Of a DNA stretch of 26,246 bases, positions 7,423 to 15,575 are shown one piece after another. The stretch comes from JAPLFM01 sp964650885 (GTDB taxonomy: Bacteria; Bacteroidota; Ignavibacteria; Kapaibacteriales; UBA2268). Position 1 is the stretch's first letter. Every line of letters starts with the position of its first letter. The stretch is from the NCBI GenBank assembly GCA_964650885.1, contig CAZYXG010000040.1, positions 1 to 26,246 of the forward strand, written 5' to 3'. The position numbers and the translations under genes are program-made. The notes beneath the pieces were generated by a model. That model was not told where the DNA came from, ran no database searches, and saw only the letters and a program-made list of their open reading frames with translations.

Positions 7423-8352
7423 ATGGAAAACAAAAAATCAAAGTTTATCTTCTTAATCTTTCTCTTTCTTTGCTTATTTGCAAATCAAGGCATAGCAAAT
7501 CCAAGCAAAAGTTTTATTTGGGAAGTAAAGTCAGAAAAAACTACAATCTATTTGCTTGGTTCTGTGCATTTAGGCAAAGAATCCTTATTCCCATTAAAAC
7601 CTGTAATGGAAGATGCCTTTAAAAATTCCCAAAATTTAGCTGTGGAACTGGACATTACAAATGTGAATCCATTTGAATTAATAAAGTATATGACCTTCCA
7701 AGACACAAATACATTGCAATCATCGTTAAATAAAACAAACTATGATAGAATTGCGAAAGTGTTCAAAGAAAATAGTGTCCCCGAAATGGTATATTACAAG
7801 CTGAAACCTTGGGCGGCAGTAATGATGGCTCAGCAATTGGGCTATGGTGAAAAAGGTTATTCTGCCGGAGCTGGCATTGATATGTATTTTTTAAACAGAG
7901 CCAAAGGTATAGGCGAATTCGCAAAGAAAGATAGTGCCGAAGGCAAGCCGCAAATGAAAAATATTCTTGAGCTAGAAACTGCTGAATTCCAATTAAAGCT
8001 ATTCGATGAGTTCAACTCAGCATCAAATTCATTTGTAGAATATTCAATGGAAGAAATTGAAGACAAAAGCGAAAGCAATGAACTCGATAGCATTTATAAT
8101 TATTGGCAATCGGGCAATACCAAAGAAATTGAAGAGTTAATTTCTGACAGCCAAAATAAATTTCCCGAATATAAAAACATAATGGATAATCTGCTTTATA
8201 AACGAAACATCAGTATGGCAGAAAAAATAGATGAATGGCTTGGTACAAAAGAAACATACTTCGTAGTTGTTGGTGCCGCCCATTTGGTAGGCAGTAAAGG
8301 CATAGTGGAATTGCTCAAAAAGTCAAGCAAATTCACCATAAAGCAATTATAA
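7423..8352 (+). CDS. TraB/GumN family protein, exported
   Basis: 309 residues. An N-terminal signal peptide (about 1-25: basic start, FIFLIFLFLCLFA core, then GIANP) sends it to the periplasm. The mature part carries the two family signatures: YLLGSVHLGKE (43-53), with the GxxH motif, and the C-terminal VVGAAHLVGSKGIVELL. AGAGIDMYFLNRA in the middle and ELETAEFQLKLFDE are also conserved. TraB/GumN proteins are related to the Tiki/EreA-like fold and are suspected metal-dependent hydrolases; the bacterial role is unknown. It is monocistronic, with 70 bases or more on each side. Family call is firm, biochemical function is not. Confidence 0.88.
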   Translation: MENKKSKFIFLIFLFLCLFANQGIANPSKSFIWEVKSEKTTIYLLGSVHLGKESLFPLKPVMEDAFKNSQNLAVELDITNVNPFELIKYMTFQDTNTLQSSLNKTNYDRIAKVFKENSVPEMVYYKLKPWAAVMMAQQLGYGEKGYSAGAGIDMYFLNRAKGIGEFAKKDSAEGKPQMKNILELETAEFQLKLFDEFNSASNSFVEYSMEEIEDKSESNELDSIYNYWQSGNTKEIEELISDSQNKFPEYKNIMDNLLYKRNISMAEKIDEWLGTKETYFVVVGAAHLVGSKGIVELLKKSSKFTIKQL

Positions 8353-8506
8353 ATTTATTTAATTTATATATTTTGCCCGATGATTAACATCATTTTACAT
8401 TAGTTGTGTTATTTAGTTGTAATTTTTTGTTAGTTTTCTAACTTATTAATAAGTATTTTAGCATATTGCAGGATAATAATTAAATTAAAATTATAAATAT
8501 TTTTTA

Positions 8507-9265
8507 ATGAAAAGAATTGCATTAGTTACTGGGGCATCTTCGGGGTTTGGCAAAGCAATAGCTTATAAATTAGCTGCTAATAACTTCGATTTGATATTAT
8601 TGGCTCGCAGAAGAGATGTTTTGGAAACTATCTCTGAAGATTTGAGCGCCAAATACCAAAGTAATATCTTTATTTTGGAATCTGATGTAAGAAGCTATGA
8701 TGCTTTGGAACAATCTATTGCATCAATACCAGATAGTTTTAGAAATATAGAAGTCTTAGTCAACAATGCTGGTTTGGCTGCAGGAATGGATAAATTCCAA
8801 GATGCAAAACTTAGCGACTGGGAAACAATGATTGATACCAATATGAAAGGTTTGCTTTATGTGAGCAAACTTACTTTGCCATTATTGCAAGCAAATGGCA
8901 AAGCTCAAATCATAAATATTGGTTCAATAGCTGGACGTTATGGCTACCCAATGGGAAGTGTTTACTGTGGCACAAAATCAGCTGTTGGAATCATCTCACA
9001 AGGTATGACAATTGATTTGATGGGTACAGGAGTAAAGGTTTCCAATATAGAGCCTGGGCTTGCTGAAACAGAATTCTCTTTAGTACGTTTTGAAGGTGAT
9101 GCCGATAGAGCATCGAATGTTTATAAGGGATTAACCGCTTTGAGTGCAAGCGATGTAGCCGATGTGGTATGGTCGGTGGTTTCATTGCCATATCATATAA
9201 ATATTCAGAATTTATTGGTTACTAGCATAGATCAAGCAACTGCAACAATTGTAAATAGGAAATAG
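8507..9265 (+). CDS. SDR-family NADP-dependent oxidoreductase (YdfG-like)
   Basis: Classical short-chain dehydrogenase of 252 residues. The nucleotide-binding TGASSGFG is at 8-15, NNAG at 86-89, catalytic S140 (IGSIAG) and the Y153-x-x-x-K157 pair (VYCGTKSA). Arginines after the second strand (LLARRRD, 32-37) favour NADP(H). The pattern resembles E. coli YdfG, which oxidises serine and 3-hydroxy acids; the exact substrate is not predictable here. The gene ends in a single TAG, and the following SpoIIE phosphatase gene continues in the same frame 3 bases later, so they are surely cotranscribed and probably translationally coupled. Confidence 0.9.
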   Translation: MKRIALVTGASSGFGKAIAYKLAANNFDLILLARRRDVLETISEDLSAKYQSNIFILESDVRSYDALEQSIASIPDSFRNIEVLVNNAGLAAGMDKFQDAKLSDWETMIDTNMKGLLYVSKLTLPLLQANGKAQIINIGSIAGRYGYPMGSVYCGTKSAVGIISQGMTIDLMGTGVKVSNIEPGLAETEFSLVRFEGDADRASNVYKGLTALSASDVADVVWSVVSLPYHINIQNLLVTSIDQATATIVNRK

Positions 9266-9268
9266 GAA

Positions 9269-11911
9269 TTGATTAAGTCATTAAGATATAAGTTGTTTTA
9301 TTCAATTGTGATTGCTGCGGCAATTCCAGTTTCTGCATATCTTATTATTGTTGGTCAAGTAAACTATCCATTGCTAATCGTTAATTTCGGTTTGTTTATG
9401 GTAATAGCTTTCCTGATTAGCGGACTACTTTTCAAGCAATTCAATAGCATTATCCAAAATATTAGAGAAATCAGTAATGGAAATTTGCAAGTTCGATTGA
9501 ACGTAAAAAGTAATGATGAATTCGGAGAATTAAGCGAAGTGCTAAACTTTACTTTAGATAATCTTCAAATCAAAAATGAACAAGTACTTAATCAAAATCA
9601 AGTACTGAAAATACAAAGCGAAGAGATTCTTGAGCAAAGATTGAAATTGCAAGAAACTTTAGATGAACTTTCGATTACCAATGATTCCCTCACTCAAGCT
9701 TTCACCGCAATCACGAAGTCGGAAAGTCGTTTCAGACAAATGATAAGCAACAACTCAGTTGGTATTAGCATTTATAATTTTAATAATTTTCTCTTTGCTA
9801 ATAATGCTTGGGCCCAATTATTAGAAACTGATATATATACCATTAATTCAAAATCTCTTGATTCATTTATTTCAGAAGAATCCAAACCTACTTTTGATGC
9901 TTATTTAAAAAGAAGATTATCGGGCATTAAAGAGCCAGAAAGATTTGAACTCAAAATAAATACAAAATCAGGAAATCCAAAATGGTTAGACATTTCCGAA
10001 GTTGTAATTGATTATAATGGCGAACTTTCTGGTTTGATTACTGGCTATGATGTTACTGAAGCTAAATCAAATAGGGAATATGTAGCAGAAAGTGAATTGA
10101 AATTCAGACAAATCATTGAAAACATGGAGGAAGGTTTCGTCCGTGTGGATCAAAATGGTTTAATCGAAATTATTAATCGCACTGGCTCTAAAATGATTGG
10201 CGATGAAGAAATGCGATTAAATCTCGTTGAAAGAGATTTTTCACAATTCTTTGCCGACTCAGAGCAATATGCCGAAATATTTAGAATTCTTAAAAATGAT
10301 GCTGATTATTTGAATGCTAATGTGAAGTTAATAGGCAAAAATACTGATCTAATAATTGCCGAATTCACCTTAACTAGAGTAACGAATGAAGAAAATGAGT
10401 TTTGTGGTTTCGAAGCTATTTTTAGAGATATAACTCCAAGAGTTAAATTCGAGCAAGAGCTAAGAAAGAAAAACAGAGAATTAGAAGAAAACAAAGATGA
10501 GCTTGAAACTCAAAAAATGATGATGGAAGCTGTCAATTTGCAACTTGAAATGCAAAAAAGACATATCTCCGAGCAAAGAGATAGAAGCTCTAAACTTAAT
10601 CAAGTTTTATTAAACTTGAATCAGAATCCAGAAATACAATCTGGTCAATGGGATAATGCTTTGGCATTGGTAAATAAAACAATTTCTAAAGCATTGGGAT
10701 CACATTGTGTCTCTGTTTGGTCTTACGAATTTGATGAAAGTACTGGAACTGACGCTATAAAATGTTTGGATTTATATGAATCTGAAAGCGATTCCCATTC
10801 TGCGGGACTTTATTTAGTAGAATCCGACTTTCCTGTTTATTTTTCAGAACTTAAAGAAAATGGAATAGTCCGTGCCCCTGACGCATTAACACACGAAGCA
10901 ACAGCTCCTTTCTCAGAATTTTTCTTGATTGAAGACAACGTCAAGTCAATGCTTGATATACCTTATTATGGATTGAATGGAATTGCTGGTGTAGTTTGTT
11001 TGGAGCAAAAATATGACATCAGATATTGGAACGATGAAGAAGTTGCTTTTATTAAATCTGTAACAGACATTTTGAATATAGCTCAAAAAGCATATTTTCG
11101 AAGAATTGCTGAAGAAGAAATTAGATTACAAAAAGCAATTATCGAACAAAAAAGTAACAGTATTAATGAAAGTATAACATACGCTTCATACATACAGCAA
11201 GCTTATTTAAGTACAGATTCTGAAATAAGCTCTATGCTCGAAGATTACTTTATTTTCTTCCAGCCAAGAGATGTTGTAAGTGGTGATTACTATTGGTTCT
11301 CTCATTTGGACGGCAAAACATTCTTGGTTTGTGCTGATTGCACAGGACACGGAGTACCAGGTGCATTTATGAGTTTGATTGGTATGGAATCCCTACATTA
11401 TATAATCAATATTCTAGGAATAACTGAGCCAGATTTAATTTTATATCAAATGAATGTGTATATTCGTGAAAAATTAAAACAAGATGAATTGCCTATTAGA
11501 GATGGTATGGATATGTCAATTACAGTTTTAGATAAATCTAAAAACTTATTAGAGTTTGCTGGTGCTAAACGTCCATTAGTTTATATTCAAAATAATGAAT
11601 GTTTCTATATCAAAGGGGATAAAAACCCAATTGGTGGCTTGCAAACTGAAGAAAGATTTTATACAAATCATAAGATTGATATTTCAATTCCTACTTCTTT
11701 CTATATATTCTCCGATGGATACCACGATCAAGCTGGTGGACCTTACGGCAAAAAATTTATGTCAACTGCTTTTAGAGAGTTACTATTTAGTATTGCAGCT
11801 AAGCCAATGGCAGAGCAGAAAATGATAATAAGCGACACAATGATGAAATGGATGCGTCAAGGCAATGAAGACCAAAGAGACGATTTATTAGTTATCGGCT
11901 GTAAGGTTTAA
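9269..11911 (+). CDS. Membrane HAMP-PAS-PAS-GAF-SpoIIE serine phosphatase (RsbU-like)
   Basis: 880-residue sensor phosphatase. In order: two membrane segments (about 10-30 and 34-56) with almost no outside loop, HAMP (about 50-105), coiled coil, PAS (about 150-265), PAS (about 272-395), coiled coil (395-440), GAF (about 445-605), PP2C/SpoIIE phosphatase (about 655-880). Phosphatase metal-site motifs are intact: VVSGDYYWF (D673), CADCTGHGVPGAF (D690), FSDGYHDQ (D816) and DQRDDLLVIG. Such proteins dephosphorylate anti-sigma antagonist proteins (STAS) in response to signals; no STAS or anti-sigma gene is nearby. It likely senses through PAS/GAF rather than a periplasmic domain. The start is TTG at 9269; the next in-frame Met is at residue 44, inside the second membrane segment. 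It is convergent with the histidine kinase gene, with only 2 bases between stops. Confidence 0.92.
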   Translation: MIKSLRYKLFYSIVIAAAIPVSAYLIIVGQVNYPLLIVNFGLFMVIAFLISGLLFKQFNSIIQNIREISNGNLQVRLNVKSNDEFGELSEVLNFTLDNLQIKNEQVLNQNQVLKIQSEEILEQRLKLQETLDELSITNDSLTQAFTAITKSESRFRQMISNNSVGISIYNFNNFLFANNAWAQLLETDIYTINSKSLDSFISEESKPTFDAYLKRRLSGIKEPERFELKINTKSGNPKWLDISEVVIDYNGELSGLITGYDVTEAKSNREYVAESELKFRQIIENMEEGFVRVDQNGLIEIINRTGSKMIGDEEMRLNLVERDFSQFFADSEQYAEIFRILKNDADYLNANVKLIGKNTDLIIAEFTLTRVTNEENEFCGFEAIFRDITPRVKFEQELRKKNRELEENKDELETQKMMMEAVNLQLEMQKRHISEQRDRSSKLNQVLLNLNQNPEIQSGQWDNALALVNKTISKALGSHCVSVWSYEFDESTGTDAIKCLDLYESESDSHSAGLYLVESDFPVYFSELKENGIVRAPDALTHEATAPFSEFFLIEDNVKSMLDIPYYGLNGIAGVVCLEQKYDIRYWNDEEVAFIKSVTDILNIAQKAYFRRIAEEEIRLQKAIIEQKSNSINESITYASYIQQAYLSTDSEISSMLEDYFIFFQPRDVVSGDYYWFSHLDGKTFLVCADCTGHGVPGAFMSLIGMESLHYIINILGITEPDLILYQMNVYIREKLKQDELPIRDGMDMSITVLDKSKNLLEFAGAKRPLVYIQNNECFYIKGDKNPIGGLQTEERFYTNHKIDISIPTSFYIFSDGYHDQAGGPYGKKFMSTAFRELLFSIAAKPMAEQKMIISDTMMKWMRQGNEDQRDDLLVIGCKV

Positions 11912-11913
11912 AA

Positions 11914-13113
11914 TTATACTGGAATAGTAAAACAAATTTTAGTGCTTTTCCCTACCACTGAACTTACATTTATATCCCCTTTTAACCCATGTATTAGGTT
12001 TATTACTGTAGAAAGCCCTATGCCATTGCCTCTCACACCAAACCTATCTTTCTCGTCCATTACTTCAAATATTTTGAATATTTTTTCATGGTTTTTTTTG
12101 GCAATACCCTTTCCGTTATCTTTTACGCAAAATTCATAAACATTGTCTCCCTCGTTGAATTCCAATTCAATGTTTACAAATTCCTTATCGTTGTACTTTA
12201 TACTATTCGAAATTAAGTTGATAAAGATTTGGCTTAAAGCAGTCTTATTTGCAACAATCACTTTATTGCGAACTGGATAGTCTATATAAACTTTATCAGA
12301 TTTGAAAAGTTTAATAGTTTCTTCAAAGAATTTAGAAATATTTATTTCTTCTTTCAATTCTTCCAAATATTTTTCAGATCGGCTATGCTCTAAAATTCCA
12401 TCAACTAACTTACGTAAAGAATAAGAAGATTGCTCCATCAAATCTAATATCTCTGTGGATTCATCTGTAATAGTGATATTACCACTTTCTTTAAGCAAAG
12501 TAATCAAACTAGTTATAGAGGCAAGCGGAGATTTCAAATCGTGTGCAGCAATCCTTGCAAACTGGTCAAGCTCATAATTTTTTTGCTTAAGCTTTAGATT
12601 AACTGATTCCAATAATGCCTTATTTTTCCTTAACTCAAAAAGTCGTATTACTTGATTTGATAATGCTTTCAATGCTTCAATTTGCTCTGCATTCATTTCT
12701 TTGGGTTTTGTGTCTATCACACATAAAGTGCCAAGAGGATAACCTGAAGTGCTAACTAATGGCACTCCAGTATAAGCAGTTACATTAGGATTGCTAGTTA
12801 CCAAGGGGTTATCTTTAAATCTTGCATCTAATCGAGCATCTGGCACAGATAATACTTCGCTTGGATTATTAATAGCGTGTGCACAGAATGCTAAAGTTCT
12901 TGGAGTTTCAGAAATATTCAATCCAAAATGTGATTTAAACCATTGCCTATCATTGTCTATCAAAGAAATTAAAGCAATTGGCACTTGGCATATCATTGCC
13001 GCCAATTTAGTAATTTCTTCATATTCAGATTCAGGTAAAGTATCTAAAATTGAATAACTTTCAAGATCATTCAATCTTTCACTTTCATTTACTGGAATTT
13101 CTGGTTCAATCAT
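11914..13113 (-). CDS. Soluble GAF-domain sensor histidine kinase
   Basis: 399 residues, no membrane segment, so cytoplasmic. N-terminal GAF of the cyanobacterial/Bacteroidota type (about 25-160: SILDTLPESEYEEI, ALISLIDNDRQWFKS, FCAHAI, GVPLVSTSGYPLGTLCVID), then a short coiled coil, HisKA with phosphorylated H191 (RIAAHDLKSPLASI), and HATPase_c (about 285-399: N box INLISNSIKYN, G1 DNGKGIA, G2 RGNGIGLST). It lies 58 bases after the response regulator gene on the same strand, so the two probably form a two-component operon. The GAF domain may bind a small molecule; ligand unknown. Confidence 0.93.
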   Translation of the reverse strand: MIEPEIPVNESERLNDLESYSILDTLPESEYEEITKLAAMICQVPIALISLIDNDRQWFKSHFGLNISETPRTLAFCAHAINNPSEVLSVPDARLDARFKDNPLVTSNPNVTAYTGVPLVSTSGYPLGTLCVIDTKPKEMNAEQIEALKALSNQVIRLFELRKNKALLESVNLKLKQKNYELDQFARIAAHDLKSPLASITSLITLLKESGNITITDESTEILDLMEQSSYSLRKLVDGILEHSRSEKYLEELKEEINISKFFEETIKLFKSDKVYIDYPVRNKVIVANKTALSQIFINLISNSIKYNDKEFVNIELEFNEGDNVYEFCVKDNGKGIAKKNHEKIFKIFEVMDEKDRFGVRGNGIGLSTVINLIHGLKGDINVSSVVGKSTKICFTIPV

Positions 13114-13171
13114 ATTTCTAATTTTCCTTATAAATACACTTCTAAAATAATTAAAATTAATGATAAATTAG

Positions 13172-13801
13172 CTATTCCCAACCTAATTCTTTAACTTTTT
13201 TGTAGAGTTCTGTTTTATTTTTTACTTCAAATTTGGTAAATATCTTTTCTTTATGTTTTTGAATAGTCCTAGGACTTAAAAATAGTAAGTTACCAATTTT
13301 ATCGTAATCAAAACCTTCTATGATTAATTCTAAAACTTCTTGTTCTCTGCTTGTTAAGTATTCTACTCCAGTATCTACATTGAATAGTTTGGCAATTGAT
13401 TCATTTCCAAATTTGCTTAAAAACACTTTATCTTTCACAATAGTTTGCAATGCTTCAAAAATTACACTTATTCTTTCACTTTTATTCACAAAACCCATAG
13501 CTCCTAAATTAAGTGCTTTTTGGATTCTAATTGGGTTTGTGGTGCTTGAAACAACTAATACTTTTGCTTTGTGTTTTAATTCTTGAAGTAACTTCAGAGC
13601 AGTAAGCCCATCAATTACTGGCATTGAAAAATCTAAAATTACAATATCAATTGCCGAATTAACTTTTAATTTTTCAATTAACTCTTTGCCATTGTTAACA
13701 GTTCCAATACATTCAAACCCTTCAAATGAGTCGAAATTTTGTGCTAACATTTCAGCTAACATCTGATGATCATCAGCAATTAGTACTTTTAGCTCTGACA
13801 T
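13172..13801 (-). CDS. NarL/FixJ-type response regulator
   Basis: 209 residues: receiver domain (1-120) with acidic pair D10/D11, phospho-acceptor D57 (ILDFSMP), conserved S/T near 85 and K107; then a LuxR-type DNA-binding domain (about 145-209: YLTSREQEVLELI, SPRTIQKHKEKIFTKF). It is the first gene of the operon with the GAF histidine kinase, the likely partner that phosphorylates it. The promoter just upstream carries a perfect palindrome between the two promoter elements, compatible with autoregulation. Target genes are unknown; the neighbouring SDR-phosphatase operon is one possibility. Confidence 0.93.
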   Translation of the reverse strand: MSELKVLIADDHQMLAEMLAQNFDSFEGFECIGTVNNGKELIEKLKVNSAIDIVILDFSMPVIDGLTALKLLQELKHKAKVLVVSSTTNPIRIQKALNLGAMGFVNKSERISVIFEALQTIVKDKVFLSKFGNESIAKLFNVDTGVEYLTSREQEVLELIIEGFDYDKIGNLLFLSPRTIQKHKEKIFTKFEVKNKTELYKKVKELGWE

Positions 13802-13827
13802 TTTTTCAATTATGAATAAAAATTAAT

Positions 13828-13857
13828 CAAAATTACGTCTTTTGACGTACATCCAAA
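13828..13857 (-). promoter_or_regulatory. Promoter of the response regulator operon with embedded palindrome
   Basis: On the minus strand TTTG (13854-13857), 18 bases, then TAATTTTG (13828-13835), a full match to the Bacteroidota consensus. Between them, and running into the -7 element, lies the perfect inverted repeat TACGTC-aaaa-GACGTA (13834-13849). The -7 box ends 26 bases before the ATG. A palindrome at this position is a classic operator site. Confidence 0.55.
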
Positions 13858-14006
13858 TGATTTAAGTGTTGTAATTTTGTATTAACTGATTTAAAGACTT
13901 ATCCAAAACAAACTTTTTGGTCATTTGATTATTGAAAAAATATTTAAACACACACAAGTAAATTCACACACACACTTTTAAAATGAATGTTAGTATAGCA
14001 TATAAT

Positions 14007-14037
14007 TCCCTTCGGAAGTAATTTCGAGGGGATTTTT
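14007..14037 (+). terminator. Hairpin plus T run in the MATE upstream region (terminator or attenuator)
   Basis: tcccttcg (14007-14014) and cgagggga (14025-14032) pair with one mismatch around a 10-base loop, followed by ttttt g. It looks like an intrinsic terminator on the plus strand, yet no gene lies on that strand upstream within the gap (13802-14177). It could end an unseen small RNA or act as filler. The probable MATE promoter lies downstream of it (14102-14109), so attenuation of MATE would need a second, upstream promoter. Confidence 0.35.
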
Positions 14038-14101
14038 GTTTATTACAATCGCAAATTTACAAATTTTTCTGCTTATGTTTACTATTATTCAAGATATTAA
14101 G

Positions 14102-14109
14102 TAATTTTG
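14102..14109 (+). promoter_or_regulatory. Possible -7 promoter element of the MATE gene
   Basis: TAATTTTG, an exact TAnnTTTG match, 68 bases before the ATG. Twenty bases upstream is TTTA rather than TTTG. The rest of the 376-base gap holds the regulator promoter, the hairpin at 14007-14037 and a CA-rich patch (about 13947-13976); I see no gene in it. Confidence 0.35.
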
Positions 14110-14177
14110 AAACTTGTTTTAGTTAAAGAATTCATTATTTCTAAAAAAATTGGAATGTGAGTTTATAAAAAGTAAGA

Positions 14178-15575
14178 ATGAGTAATCAAAAAAAAGCAAA
14201 TTATCTGGAAGGAAACGTAGGCAAAACCCTTCTTTTCAATTCTATACCAATGATTTTTGGAATCGGTGCCGCAATGTCGTTTAGCTTCGTTGACGCTTTT
14301 TGGGTTGGCAAGCTTGGCACAAAGCATTTGGCAGCGATGACATTTACTTTCCCAATTGATTTCATTGTAATGGGTATCGCTTTTGGTCTTGGCATAGGAG
14401 CTTCTGCTGAAATTTCTAAAGCAATTGGCAAAGGCGACAACGCAAGAGTTAAAAGCTTGACTAGAGATATTTTGATAATTGCTTTGATTATAGTAACTAT
14501 ATTTATTGCATGCTCCTATACTTTCTTCGATGATATTTTCCGATTGTTAGGAGCAACGGATGATGTAATTCCTTTAATAAACGATTTTATGCGTTATTGG
14601 ATTCCAGGACAGTTTGCATTGGTTGTACCATTGATAATCAATAATGCAACAAGGGCTATGGGAGACACAAAAACACCGTCATATATAATGATGGTGGCTG
14701 GGTTGATTAATCTAATCATCAATCCATTGTTCATATTTGGGTGGTATGGCTTTCCAGCAATGGGAATTGCTGGCTCTTCACTTTCAACTTTGATTTCAAG
14801 GCTTTTCACTCTCGTTTTATCTATTTACCTCATTAATAATCGTGACAAAATGTTGGCATTAAATATTCCAACTTGGGAAGAATTCAAATCGAACACAATA
14901 GCCATTATGAAAGTAGGTTTGCCGAGTGCTGTTACTAATTTAATTATGCCAACTGGAATTGCTCTAGTAATAAAATTTGTTTCTCTCTATGGGGCAGCTT
15001 CTGTTGCTGCGTTCGGCATTGCATCAAGAATAGATATGACGGCATTGGTTGTATTTATGGCGTTAGCATCAGTTGTTGGGCCATTCATAGGGCAGAATTT
15101 GGGAGCAGGAAATTTCGACCGAATAAGACTCAGTTTAAGATTAAGTTACTTCTTTGCTTTTGGCTGGGGTGTAGCTATGGTGCTATTATTTCATTTCTTT
15201 GCTGCACCGCTTTCTACTTTGATTAAAAATGATAAAGCAGTAGTGGCAATAATGGCAGTATATCTAACTATCTCTTCATTTGGAATGGCATTCCGTGGGA
15301 TAGCAATGATAAACACTACTTCGCTAAATGTTTTACAACGTCCTAATACCTCAGCTATTCTTACATTAAGCCAAATCTTTGTATTCTTTATTCCGCTTGC
15401 ATACATATCTACTAAAACAATTGGGCTCAATGGAATTTTCTGGTCAAATGTAATTGCTGGAATAATAGTTTCTGCTATAAGCTATTTCATAGTTAGCAAA
15501 GCAATAGATAATCTTGAAGTTAATAGTAAAAATAAGATGGTAGAAATTGAAAAAGAAGAAAAATTAGTAGTTTAA
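14178..15575 (+). CDS. MATE family multidrug/metabolite efflux transporter
   Basis: 465-residue inner-membrane antiporter with the two-fold MatE repeat and about 12 membrane segments. Family features: GNVGKTLLFNSIPMIFG start, FVDAFWVGKLGTKHLAAMTF (about 38-57), a middle NNATRAMGDTKTPSYIM (near 155-171) and the repeat counterpart in the second half with IGQNLGAGNFDRIR (about 304-317). It exports cationic drugs or metabolites in exchange for Na+ or H+; substrate cannot be told. The acidic C-terminal tail is soluble. Its TAA and the stop of the convergent FliK-like gene overlap in the palindrome TTAA (15572-15575). Confidence 0.93.
   Translation: MSNQKKANYLEGNVGKTLLFNSIPMIFGIGAAMSFSFVDAFWVGKLGTKHLAAMTFTFPIDFIVMGIAFGLGIGASAEISKAIGKGDNARVKSLTRDILIIALIIVTIFIACSYTFFDDIFRLLGATDDVIPLINDFMRYWIPGQFALVVPLIINNATRAMGDTKTPSYIMMVAGLINLIINPLFIFGWYGFPAMGIAGSSLSTLISRLFTLVLSIYLINNRDKMLALNIPTWEEFKSNTIAIMKVGLPSAVTNLIMPTGIALVIKFVSLYGAASVAAFGIASRIDMTALVVFMALASVVGPFIGQNLGAGNFDRIRLSLRLSYFFAFGWGVAMVLLFHFFAAPLSTLIKNDKAVVAIMAVYLTISSFGMAFRGIAMINTTSLNVLQRPNTSAILTLSQIFVFFIPLAYISTKTIGLNGIFWSNVIAGIIVSAISYFIVSKAIDNLEVNSKNKMVEIEKEEKLVV

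Noticed and set aside
13947..13976. CA-dinucleotide rich patch (two CACACA runs)
   Set aside because: Too short and irregular to call a meaningful repeat.
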